Assembly (NCBI GenBank): GCA_027490225.1
Contig: JAIXYK010000030.1
Span: 1 to 33,417 of the forward strand
From: Bacteroidota bacterium
GTDB lineage: Bacteria > Bacteroidota > Bacteroidia > M30B66
DNA length: 33,417 nt
Direction of reading: 5' to 3'
Part shown: piece after piece, positions 16,580 to 26,009 of the stretch
Position numbering within the stretch: the first letter of the stretch is position 1
How the letters are laid out: each line of letters begins with the position of its first letter
Made by a program: the position numbers and the translations under genes
The notes under the pieces: model-generated
Told to the model about the DNA's origin: nothing
Seen by the model: only the letters and a program-made list of their open reading frames with translations
Database searches by the model: none

Positions 16580-19500
16580 TTAAGCCATTACGCTGTCTGA
16601 CAATTCTGTAGTTAATATTTCAAGCAGTTCTTCTTTGTTATCTCTACAAAACAAGTGACCACCATTTACAGTTCTAAATTTAAACGTAGAATTGGTATGT
16701 TGTTTCCAACCTCTTAATTGCTCTTCTGTAAATACAACATCATCAGTTCCTGCAATAGCCGTAAGCGGACAATCTAAAGGAGCTGCATCTAAGTATTTGT
16801 AGCGCTTACCTAATAAAATATCTGCTCTCAAAGAAGGCAACATTTCATTAAATACCTCATTGTTTTCGATTACAGATTCAGGAATCTCTAATGATCTCAA
16901 GTGATTTTTAATGTTTGGAATATTTTTGTCCTTGTAAACTTCATCGTCGGCAATAGCTTCTAGGAATTTAAATGGACTCACCAAATGAGGAGCTCTCCAG
17001 CCACCAACTATAAACATGGTTGGATTCACGTCTTTCTCTTTTCTCAAATAACGCGTCAATTCTAAAGCTATACCAGCGCCAGAGCTGTGTGCATAAAATG
17101 CAATTGGCGTAGTTAATAATGGCTCGATAACTTCTGTCATTTTCTTTACCAATTCATTCACATCATCAAATGGTTTTTCATCTCCACGCTCTTCACGACC
17201 TGGTAATTGTACTGCACATACTTCAATGTCATCTGGCAAGAATTCGTGCCAAGAAGTGAAGATAGATGCACCACCCGCGAAATATGGTAAACAAAACAAC
17301 CTTAATCTTGGATGTTCAATTTTCTTACTGCGGATTATCCATTTATCCAATTCACTTTTCTCCACCAATACACCTTCTCCACCACTCGATTGTCCTGTTA
17401 ATTCATCGATAATCTGAACGCTCATTTCTTCCATTGTAGGACCACGCATGATGCGCATCATAGAATAATCGACCGTTACGTTACTTTGAATCCAGTTACG
17501 GATTTGGTTTGCCATTAAAGAATCTAAACCGTATTTGGTAACAGGTTCGGAAGTGCTTACTTTATCGGCAGTTGTACCCAATACTCTTGCGAATGTATCT
17601 TTTAATTGGGTTAACAAGATTTCAGTTTGTTCTCCGGGTTTTGCTTCTAACAAGGTAATTTTCAATGAACCATTTCCAGCGCCAGAAGATGTTCCTGAGC
17701 TCAACTCTTTTTCGCGAATCAAGTGAGAGAAACGACTAGATTTTGCAGAATGCGGGAAGAAACTTCCAATCATTTCCCAATCAGAATCTGTAGCCACACG
17801 CTGCACTGGATTGTTTAATAGCATTTGCTCCAACACAACCAATGCCTGTTGCAAGCTAAATGCTTTCCAGCCTTGTTTGTACAATAAGCCGCCAACGTTA
17901 CCGCTACGTGCCACAAAACCTACATCACCAATAACACCCCAATTGATGGTCATTGCTGTTAAGCCTTGAGCTCTTCTCCAAGAAGAGAAATTATCTAAGA
18001 AGCTATTTGCTCCCACATAACTCACCTGACCTGGATTTCCGTAAATTGCTGAAATAGAAGAATATGAAACGAAATGTTCTAAATCCATTTCTTTGGTAGC
18101 TTCATGTAAATGCCAGCAACCAACAGCTTTAGGAATAAAAACTTTCATGTATCGGTCGTAATCAATTTCAGGAATACTGCCGTCATCTAAAACCATGGCC
18201 GCATGCTGAATTCCTTTTAAAGGAGGCATTGTAGCTTTGATTTCTGCAAAAACACGCTCCACATCTTGTTTATTCGAAACGTCAGCCTTAGCAATCATTA
18301 CATTAGTTCCGTGAGCAATCATTTTCTCAACAATTGCTTTTTCATGCTCAGTTTTTGGTCCACTGCGGCTCATTAAAACTAAGTTCTTCGCACCTTTGGT
18401 GGTCATCCATTCTGCAACAGACAATCCGAAACCTGAAGCTCCACCAGTTAATAAGTAAGTAGCATCTGCTTTAAACTCGATTGCTGCTGGAGGTGCGATT
18501 TGAACTTCACCTTCCATTGCAACGATAATTTTACCAATGTGACGCGCGCCTGCCATGTATTGGAAAGCATCCGCCAATTTAGAAACAGGGAATACTTTTA
18601 CAGGATGTGGGGCAAATTTATTGGCCACAAAATAATCGATAGATTCTTGGAATAATCTTCCACCGAAGATGTCTTTTTGCTTAAATAAGCGGTCAACATC
18701 TACTCCAAAATAAGTAAGGTTATTTCCAAATGGCTCTAAGCCTAATTTGCTGTTGCGGTAAATATCTGTTTTACCAATTTCTACAAATCGGCCGTAAGCT
18801 GCAAGGCATTTTACGCTCTTGTAAATGGCTTCACCTGAAAGTGAATTCAACACTACGTCAACTCCTCTTCCACCTGTTTTTGCCATGATTTCATCAGAAA
18901 AATCTAAGTTACGAGAACTCATGATGTTTTCTGGTTTAACACCGATTGATTCGATATACGCGCGTTTGTCAGCGCTACTAACAGTTGCAAAAATCTCTGC
19001 TCCTATTGCTTTTGCGATGTGAATGGCTGCAATACCAACTCCACCAGCTGCTGCATGTATCAATACTGTTTCGCCTTTTTCTAAACGGCAATGGTGAATC
19101 AAAGAGAAATAAGCAGTAGTATAGACAACTGGTAAGCTGGCTGCTTCGTTCCAGTTGATTCCTGTTGGTTTCTTCACGCAATGAACTGCTAATGGATAAG
19201 CAAATCCGCCCAAGCAAGATGGCGCGGTTGCCATTACCTCATCGCCAATTTTTACATTGCTTACATTTTTACCAATGCGTGTTACAACACCAGCGCATTC
19301 TAAACCGAATGTTCTCCCGAATAATCCACCTTCAACGGCTGCATCAGATAACAAGCCCATTGCAATCATAATATCGCGGAAGTTTAAAGCTGATGCCTTA
19401 ATACTTACTTCCACCTCATTGTCTGCCGGGTCTTTTCTTTCTGTTTCACGCAACACAAGGTTGTCAAGAACACCATACTCTGAAATAGTTGCTGTATAAG

Positions 19501-22500
19501 CCGTTCCTTCTGCTGAAACTGTCTTTTTAGCTTGTTGTGAAATGGTGTCTTTGGAGATTCTTTCCAGCTTATTGAAGTATCTTTTTCTACCTCTGAATGC
19601 AATTTCATCTTCGCTATCGGTGCTGAAAAACTCTTCTACCAATGCATCAATTTCAACTTGTTCAACAGTTGCGCTGAAATCTACCATGCGCGATTTGAAC
19701 AATGGAAATTCGTTTACCACTACTCTACTCACTCCACGCAAACCTTCTTGAGCAAGGTTAATAATTTCAGGAGATCCACCAATTGATTGTGCACCACTAG
19801 ACAATAACCAAATGCTTGGTTTGTCTTTGTAGTTTGTAGTATTCAATTTGCGCATTACATTCATCAACATGATAGAAGATTGCTCTTCTGATGAAATAAT
19901 GGTAGCTTCTGAAAGTTGCTCATTCGAAACAGCATCTAATCCCCAAGCGAAAACAATTCCTTGAAGATTTCCATTGGCAGCTGCATGCTCAATAACTGCG
20001 TCTGCGCCTTCCTGGCCTAAAGTATCGATCTCAAATTCATGCTCAGAAACTTTATTGAATGCATTGCTCTTTTTTACAACAGTAATGGTTTTATTCAAAG
20101 ATTTTAACTGTTGAATAATTTTATCTGCAGTTCCATTTTCATCAGCAAATACTAACCAATCAGCCGCAGTTGTCTTAGCTACATTTTCTACTTTTACAGT
20201 ATTTAAATCTAACTTTTCCGCTCTTGCAAGAATTACACTTTGGCAAGAAACATCATTCTTTTCGAAATCGCTGTACATGGCAACATCAGAGAAACCGTTT
20301 GCTTGTAAAACAGTTTTCCAGGTTTCAGGAGCCATAGTAGCATGCAATGGACGAATGTCCATATCTTCAAACAACCACCAGCCTTCTGTCATCCCGAAAA
20401 TAAAATCGAGGTAAACCGGAGAATTGGTTACTTCCAACATCATTAAGATTCCTTCAGATGCTAGTAGCTTCTTAGCATTTCCCAGAGAAACAGAAAGATT
20501 TCTTGTAGCATGAATAACATCAGAAGCAATGATTAAATCGAAAGAATTCAAATCAATTCCTTGTGTTGCAGGATCTTTCTCAATATCCATGATGCGGTAT
20601 TGCACAAATGGATATCTCGCAAATCGTTGTTGTGCTTTTAACAAGAACATGTGCGATAAATCAGTATACACATATTCTGTTCTATCTGCTGGTAACATTG
20701 GCAAGATAGCTTGAGTCATACCTCCTGTTCCAGCTCCGATTTCTAACACGCGCAGAGTTTGGTCGGCTGGTAGATTAGCAATTAACTCGCTAATTGATTT
20801 TGCAGCTATGTCGTTGTATTTCTTAAATGCGAAACCTTCTACGTAATATTTCACAATTGCATCCCATTTATCTTCAGGGAAAATCAATTGGATTGGGTCT
20901 ATCGTTCCTTGTAAAACTCCTGCTATTTCAGGTCCACAACGCCCTAACAAAGTAGATTCGTGGTGAAATTGTGGATATTTTCCATGTAATTCATCCATCC
21001 AAGCACGTGTATCTCTGAAAGATGGAGTTTTGATGATAGTATACACACCGTTATCTCCACTTACAAAACCTGCATTTTTCAATAACAAGAACATGTGGTG
21101 AAACAAGCGATTGTGTTCCTTCACTACCTTAAAGTCTGCAGCAGCTTGTTCTACATTGATTACTTTACCAACTTCGAAATTTAAACCGAGTTCTTTTAAG
21201 GCATTTGCGATGTAGCCAATGGTTAATTTCCATTGTTCAGGCTCATATAAATCGTAATATTCTTTTTGTTCGTGACGTGCATTTACCTCATTGAGCGTTT
21301 TTGCTACTTCGGTTCTAATTGAATTTGGTGAAGGAAGATATTCGCCTGGATTGCGCAACAATTGTTGGTCGGTACGAGGTTTCATGTTCCATTTATATTC
21401 GTAGAACCATTTATCTTCATCACCTCCATTTTCACCTCGAGAACCCTTTAAGTATTGCGACTTAAATCCATGGAATTCAGCAACTAAACTTCCATCATCG
21501 TTAAAAATCCATAATTCACCTAAAGCGTATTCATCTGTCCATTCGCGTAAGCGGCCATGTACAATTAACTTGAATGAATTTGGTTTTGTATAGAATTTAA
21601 TTCTGTCGATATGTACAGGAATGTAAACTCCCATTTTCTTGTTTACATCTTCGCGTTCGTTGAAAATTCCGAACACCGTTTGGAAACAGCTGTCTAAAAC
21701 ACCTGGATGCAAATTGAACTGGAAAAACTCCGAACGAATGCTTTCGTGTACTTCAATCTCACTGATAGATTCCCACAATCCGTTACTTCTGTATAACTTT
21801 TTGATGGCACGGAATGATGGACCGAGGTATAAACCGCTTTCCAGCAATTCATCGTGCATGCTTTTCACAGGAACCGGAATGGTAACACGCTTGCGAATTT
21901 CTTCTAAGTTTACTGGAATCGGTGTAAATGCATCACCAATGTGGTTCATTTTTCCGTTTGAACACATTGTCCATTGTGCATCTTTACCTTTGGGCTTTGT
22001 GTAAATGAAATAGTTACCACCATCATGCGAAATATCCATTTGTATGTATGGAGGTTCTCCTGAATCAGGTAAGAATAATGCACGTTCGAAATTAAGGTCT
22101 TCTAAAAACCCGAATTTCTCTCCAAACGTCTGTAAACCGGCTGAAATAGATAAATCTACGTGACCAGCGCCAGGGAAAATAATTGGCCCTTGTACTTTAT
22201 GGTCTTCGATGTACGGATAAGTGCGTTTGTCTAAAGTGATATCCCAAAGAACATTGCTGCTTTCTCTTGCAGAAACAACTTTTTTGGTCAAATGTGGATG
22301 TTCGAAAATTCCTAAACGTTGTTGTTTTCCTTCTGCAGTTTCAATCCAATAAGATTCTTTTTGCCAAGGATATTTTGGAAGTTTTATGAATGCATTATCA
22401 TTACCATAAAACGATTTCCAGTCAATTTTAGCTCCCCAAGTATGCAATGCTGCAGCACTTGATAAGAAAATTGCTTTTTCGTTTTCTTTTCTTCTTAAAG

Positions 22501-24982
22501 AAGGAATCACCAATCCTTTTTTCTTTTTCTTTGAGAGCAAGTCGTTTACACCAATTGCATGAATTGGATGTGGTCCTAATTCAATAAATGTATCAAAACC
22601 ATCATTTATTTGCGCCTCTACAGCTGCTGTAAAATAAACAGGTTCGCGCACGTTTCTAAACCAATACATTGGATTTAAATCTTCCCCATTCACCTTATTT
22701 CCTTCAACTGTAGAATAGAAAGGAATTTTGGTAGCAACAGTTTTAAATTCTCCTAATGATGCCAATAATTCATCCTTTAGAGGCTCCATGTGATGGCTAT
22801 GGAAAGGCACATTCACTTCTAATAATCTGTGGAAAATATCTTTGGCGTTTAATTCAGCTGCAATTTCTTCAATTACATCTGTATCACCTGATAATGCTAC
22901 CATTGATGGACCATTTACAGCTCCAACAGAAACGCGGTCTTCTTTTCCTTCAATCAATTTTAATGCGGCCTCAAAAGGAACGCCTACAGCCATCATTCTT
23001 CCTTTATCGGTAGCTTTTTGTTGCACACGACTTCTATGAAAAATCAACAATACCGCTTGTTCTAAAGTTAAGGCACCCGAAACATAACCAGCTGCAACTT
23101 CACCAATACTATGTCCAACAACTGCGGATGGGTGAATGCCCATTGCTTTCCACATTTCGAACAAAGCAATTTGAATGGAGAATAAAGAAGGTTGCGCAAT
23201 ATTTGTTTCGCTGATGCGAGATGTTTCTTCTGTTTTAGTCAATTCTTCAATCAACGACCAATCTGCATGCACAGAAAGCATTTTATCTAATTTCTCGATG
23301 GTTGCACGGAAGATTGGTTCATTTTCGAACAATTGTCTTCCCATTCCCCACCATTGCGGACCTTGACCAGAAAAAATAAATACTATCTTTTCTTTAACAG
23401 TATTAGCACGTCCTTCTGATATCCCTGTAAGCGTTTCTCCATTTAAGTAAACTTGAAGACTATCTGCCAATTCCTCTTTGGAAGAAGCAACAATTGCCAA
23501 TCGAATATCGTGGTGAGAGCTGCGTAATGCAGTTGAAAAACAAATATCACTGAAACTTGCTTTGTTTTCTGGGTCTTTTAAGAATGCAATGTACTGTGCA
23601 GCTTTTGCTTTTAATGCTTCATGGCTGGTTGCTGATAAAGTACAAATTTGTAATCCTTTTTTATCGTTTGCTTTTGATGGAACAACTGCATCATAACCTT
23701 GCAATACTACGTGTGCATTAGAACCTCCAAATCCAAAGGAGTTTACGCCACCATATCTTGCCTTGCCGTTTGGTTTCCAAGAAACTTCGTCGGTTGGAAC
23801 TTTTAACTTTAAATCATCAAAAGGAATGTTTGGATTTCCTTTTAAAAAGTGAATGTTCGGAGCAATAACGCCATGTTTCAACGCTAAGGCTAATTTACTT
23901 ATACCAGCAACACCTGAAGCTGGTTCTAAGTGACCAATATTTGATTTTACAGAACCGATGTAACAGAAATCTTCTCTGTCTGTTCCAATTACTTTACCTA
24001 TAGAATTTGTTTCAATTGGGTCACCAACGAAAGTACCTGTTCCATGCGCTTCCACATAATTTACCATATGTGGGTCAATTCCTGCATCTTTATAAGCATC
24101 TACCAATAAATCTTGCTGAGCAATTGGATTAGGAACTGAAATTCCTTTTGTGGCGCCATCTTGATTTACGGCAGTACCAATGATTAATGCATAAATATTG
24201 TCACCATCTTTTTCAGCTTGCGCCAAAGTTTTGATGATGATTAATCCAGCGCCTTCGCTACGAACATAACCATTTCCTCTTTCATCAAATGAATAACAAA
24301 TACCATCAGGCGAAAGGAAACCACCTTTACTGAAACCCATTTGAGGTTCCGGTTTAAGGATTGAATTTACACCACCTGCGAAAGCTAAATCTGCATCACC
24401 TTCCCAAATGGCGCGACAGGCAGAATGCACTGCATTTAATGAAGAAGAACAAGCTGTATCGATTGCGAAACTTGGTCCTTTTAAGTTGTAAGAATAAGAA
24501 ACACGGTTTGCGGCGATACAAAGTGCCGAACCAACATTGGTATGCGCTCCGATGTTAACGCGTTCTATTGGAGTATTTTGAATATCTCCATAATCGTGCG
24601 CTGAGATACCTAAGAAAACAGCTGCTTTTGAATTATCAAGATCGTCTAGACGTAAACCTGCATCTTGGATTGCTTCGTAAGAAACTTCCAAAACCATGCG
24701 CTGCTGAGGGTCCATTCTCATAGCTTCCAACGGAGAAATACCAAAGAATCCAGCATCAAACTTGTCAACTTCTTTAATGAAACCGCCACGTTTAACACTT
24801 ATTTTGGACGCTCTTCTGAACTCAGGAGCAAACATTGCTTCTACATTCCAACGATCGGCGGGAATTTCACCCAAAGCATCTTTTTTTCCACTTAATAAAT
24901 CCCAAAATTCTTCAGGAGAATTTACGTCTCCGGGAAATCTGCATCCGATCCCAATGATTGCTAAAGGTTCTCTTTTCTTCAT
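16580..24982 (-). CDS. Single-module highly reducing polyketide synthase
   Basis: 2800 residues in one frame. Domains: KS 5-428 (Cys178 in DTACSSS, His313, His351). AT about 534-830 (GHSIGE, Ser625; VPFHSH at 725-730); Ile after the Ser and Phe in the second motif suggest malonyl-CoA. DH about 890-1180 (H928xxxG932xxxxP937, Asp1097 in LDSCFQ). C-methyltransferase about 1370-1590 (LEIGAGTGG from 1413). Structural KR-like region about 1600-1830. ER about 1838-2158 (HAAAGGVG at 1976-1983). KR about 2172-2350 (TGGASGFG; Ser2309, Tyr2322, Asn2326; LDD at 2265-2267, the B-type signature). ACP about 2452-2530 (GLDSLM, Ser2488). TE about 2556-2795 (AHSSG, Ser2633; His2776). It should build an acyl chain from malonyl units, methylate it at some steps, reduce it fully or partly, and release it. 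Iterative use is inferred from the single module. The next gene is its phosphopantetheinyl transferase. Confidence 0.96.
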   Translation of the reverse strand: MKKREPLAIIGIGCRFPGDVNSPEEFWDLLSGKKDALGEIPADRWNVEAMFAPEFRRASKISVKRGGFIKEVDKFDAGFFGISPLEAMRMDPQQRMVLEVSYEAIQDAGLRLDDLDNSKAAVFLGISAHDYGDIQNTPIERVNIGAHTNVGSALCIAANRVSYSYNLKGPSFAIDTACSSSLNAVHSACRAIWEGDADLAFAGGVNSILKPEPQMGFSKGGFLSPDGICYSFDERGNGYVRSEGAGLIIIKTLAQAEKDGDNIYALIIGTAVNQDGATKGISVPNPIAQQDLLVDAYKDAGIDPHMVNYVEAHGTGTFVGDPIETNSIGKVIGTDREDFCYIGSVKSNIGHLEPASGVAGISKLALALKHGVIAPNIHFLKGNPNIPFDDLKLKVPTDEVSWKPNGKARYGGVNSFGFGGSNAHVVLQGYDAVVPSKANDKKGLQICTLSATSHEALKAKAAQYIAFLKDPENKASFSDICFSTALRSSHHDIRLAIVASSKEELADSLQVYLNGETLTGISEGRANTVKEKIVFIFSGQGPQWWGMGRQLFENEPIFRATIEKLDKMLSVHADWSLIEELTKTEETSRISETNIAQPSLFSIQIALFEMWKAMGIHPSAVVGHSIGEVAAGYVSGALTLEQAVLLIFHRSRVQQKATDKGRMMAVGVPFEAALKLIEGKEDRVSVGAVNGPSMVALSGDTDVIEEIAAELNAKDIFHRLLEVNVPFHSHHMEPLKDELLASLGEFKTVATKIPFYSTVEGNKVNGEDLNPMYWFRNVREPVYFTAAVEAQINDGFDTFIELGPHPIHAIGVNDLLSKKKKKGLVIPSLRRKENEKAIFLSSAAALHTWGAKIDWKSFYGNDNAFIKLPKYPWQKESYWIETAEGKQQRLGIFEHPHLTKKVVSARESSNVLWDITLDKRTYPYIEDHKVQGPIIFPGAGHVDLSISAGLQTFGEKFGFLEDLNFERALFLPDSGEPPYIQMDISHDGGNYFIYTKPKGKDAQWTMCSNGKMNHIGDAFTPIPVNLEEIRKRVTIPVPVKSMHDELLESGLYLGPSFRAIKKLYRSNGLWESISEIEVHESIRSEFFQFNLHPGVLDSCFQTVFGIFNEREDVNKKMGVYIPVHIDRIKFYTKPNSFKLIVHGRLREWTDEYALGELWIFNDDGSLVAEFHGFKSQYLKGSRGENGGDEDKWFYEYKWNMKPRTDQQLLRNPGEYLPSPNSIRTEVAKTLNEVNARHEQKEYYDLYEPEQWKLTIGYIANALKELGLNFEVGKVINVEQAAADFKVVKEHNRLFHHMFLLLKNAGFVSGDNGVYTIIKTPSFRDTRAWMDELHGKYPQFHHESTLLGRCGPEIAGVLQGTIDPIQLIFPEDKWDAIVKYYVEGFAFKKYNDIAAKSISELIANLPADQTLRVLEIGAGTGGMTQAILPMLPADRTEYVYTDLSHMFLLKAQQRFARYPFVQYRIMDIEKDPATQGIDLNSFDLIIASDVIHATRNLSVSLGNAKKLLASEGILMMLEVTNSPVYLDFIFGMTEGWWLFEDMDIRPLHATMAPETWKTVLQANGFSDVAMYSDFEKNDVSCQSVILARAEKLDLNTVKVENVAKTTAADWLVFADENGTADKIIQQLKSLNKTITVVKKSNAFNKVSEHEFEIDTLGQEGADAVIEHAAANGNLQGIVFAWGLDAVSNEQLSEATIISSEEQSSIMLMNVMRKLNTTNYKDKPSIWLLSSGAQSIGGSPEIINLAQEGLRGVSRVVVNEFPLFKSRMVDFSATVEQVEIDALVEEFFSTDSEDEIAFRGRKRYFNKLERISKDTISQQAKKTVSAEGTAYTATISEYGVLDNLVLRETERKDPADNEVEVSIKASALNFRDIMIAMGLLSDAAVEGGLFGRTFGLECAGVVTRIGKNVSNVKIGDEVMATAPSCLGGFAYPLAVHCVKKPTGINWNEAASLPVVYTTAYFSLIHHCRLEKGETVLIHAAAGGVGIAAIHIAKAIGAEIFATVSSADKRAYIESIGVKPENIMSSRNLDFSDEIMAKTGGRGVDVVLNSLSGEAIYKSVKCLAAYGRFVEIGKTDIYRNSKLGLEPFGNNLTYFGVDVDRLFKQKDIFGGRLFQESIDYFVANKFAPHPVKVFPVSKLADAFQYMAGARHIGKIIVAMEGEVQIAPPAAIEFKADATYLLTGGASGFGLSVAEWMTTKGAKNLVLMSRSGPKTEHEKAIVEKMIAHGTNVMIAKADVSNKQDVERVFAEIKATMPPLKGIQHAAMVLDDGSIPEIDYDRYMKVFIPKAVGCWHLHEATKEMDLEHFVSYSSISAIYGNPGQVSYVGANSFLDNFSSWRRAQGLTAMTINWGVIGDVGFVARSGNVGGLLYKQGWKAFSLQQALVVLEQMLLNNPVQRVATDSDWEMIGSFFPHSAKSSRFSHLIREKELSSGTSSGAGNGSLKITLLEAKPGEQTEILLTQLKDTFARVLGTTADKVSTSEPVTKYGLDSLMANQIRNWIQSNVTVDYSMMRIMRGPTMEEMSVQIIDELTGQSSGGEGVLVEKSELDKWIIRSKKIEHPRLRLFCLPYFAGGASIFTSWHEFLPDDIEVCAVQLPGREERGDEKPFDDVNELVKKMTEVIEPLLTTPIAFYAHSSGAGIALELTRYLRKEKDVNPTMFIVGGWRAPHLVSPFKFLEAIADDEVYKDKNIPNIKNHLRSLEIPESVIENNEVFNEMLPSLRADILLGKRYKYLDAAPLDCPLTAIAGTDDVVFTEEQLRGWKQHTNSTFKFRTVNGGHLFCRDNKEELLEILTTELSDSVMA

Positions 24983-25017
24983 TTTTAATCTTGTTTACTT
25001 TATTTTAAAAAAACGCA

Positions 25018-25043
25018 GCAAAGTAGGTGAAAAAATGAACAAA
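25018..25043 (-). promoter_or_regulatory. Candidate PKS promoter
   Basis: On the minus strand TTTG (25043-25040) and TACTTTGC (25025-25018) lie about 36 bases before the PKS ATG. TACTTTG is one base short of the ideal TAnnTTTG and the spacing (14 nt) is below the usual one. The 91-base gap to the upstream gene could still allow read-through from the L,D-transpeptidase gene. Confidence 0.25.
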
Positions 25044-25073
25044 TAAGGCATTTCTTAATAACTAAAATTTAGT

Positions 25074-25817
25074 TTAATGTGAATAATTCCCCAAAACATC
25101 TACTTTCCAAACTCCAACTTTCTGATTTTCTTGGAAATAACTGTAGACTGTTTTTAAATTCTCCCAAAAAAATTGTTGAGATTTTCCAAAGTCGGTGTGA
25201 ATTGCCATTCTCAAATTCTTCTCTGTCATTTCAAATGGAAAAATATGAACAGGAATTTCCTTTTGACCTGCACTTTTTGCGCATACTGCCAGCATATAAA
25301 CTTCTTCAATCCATTCGTCTGTTAAAGGCAAACAACCTATAGTAACACATTTTCCATGTATAAAAATATCTCCGCCAAGGTCTTTCGCTTTCGAACGCTT
25401 TTTATCGGCTGCATTCGGGTAATTCAATCCCAATGATAAATAATATGTTGAAGTTGGATTAAAACGATTGATGGTGTAGACTCCTTCTGGAACTTGGCCA
25501 TCTCCTTGTTTCATTTTCGGTCCAAGTACTCCGCTCTTAGCGCACACCTCGTAAGTTTTGAGTAGCACATATTTTAAATCGGTTTTATTTTTCCCCCAAA
25601 TTTCTAATTTATCTTCTGTTTTAAAAGCACGAATAAAAATTTCAAGTTTATCCGTTGAGATTTTTTTATCGGACAATAGCTTTTTGATAGAACTACCTTT
25701 ATTGGTCCAGGCTTTCTTAACTCTTGAATTATTTAACTGAGAAGTTAAAAATGTTTGAGAATAAATGTTAAATTTTATAAAAATAAAAAATAATAAAAAA
25801 CGGAAGTTTAATTTCAT
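25074..25817 (-). CDS. L,D-transpeptidase (YkuD) family protein
   Basis: 247 residues with an N-terminal hydrophobic signal (about 1-20, FLLFFIFIKFNIYS). The catalytic domain shows GDGQVPEGVYTINRFNP at 105-121, then IFIHGKCVTIGCLPLTD, where His154 and Cys162 match the HGxxx-S/T-x-G-C active site of YkuD enzymes. The N-terminal half (LKYVLLKTYEVCAKSG) is a usual lead-in. YkuD enzymes cut and cross-link peptidoglycan stem peptides in the periplasm; a YafK/ErfK-like Bacteroidota relative is the best match. It lies 91 bases upstream of the PKS and 192 bases downstream of the permease gene, all on one strand; a functional link is not shown. Confidence 0.88.
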   Translation of the reverse strand: MKLNFRFLLFFIFIKFNIYSQTFLTSQLNNSRVKKAWTNKGSSIKKLLSDKKISTDKLEIFIRAFKTEDKLEIWGKNKTDLKYVLLKTYEVCAKSGVLGPKMKQGDGQVPEGVYTINRFNPTSTYYLSLGLNYPNAADKKRSKAKDLGGDIFIHGKCVTIGCLPLTDEWIEEVYMLAVCAKSAGQKEIPVHIFPFEMTEKNLRMAIHTDFGKSQQFFWENLKTVYSYFQENQKVGVWKVDVLGNYSH

Positions 25818-26009
25818 AAAGTAATATTATTCAAATAGTTATTATAAAATAAATTCGAACTTAAAATGTGATTTTATTTTTGGAATACTACAATTCTGAT
25901 GAAACGATAATAATTACTTTTTCTTATTCTCTTCATAACAGGAGCCATATGCATGGAATTTTAAACAATTGCTTTTAATTGAAAAAGTCAATTACTTAAC
26001 TAGAAAACG

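Noticed and set aside
21639-22004. 121-codon ORF antisense to the PKS
   Set aside because: Shadow of the DH region in another frame; no domain of its own.
16580-24982. PUFA (Pfa-type) synthase or a module of an assembly line
   Set aside because: There are no tandem ACPs, no FabA-like paired DH domains and no docking ends; the TE and full reductive set in one protein fit a stand-alone synthase.
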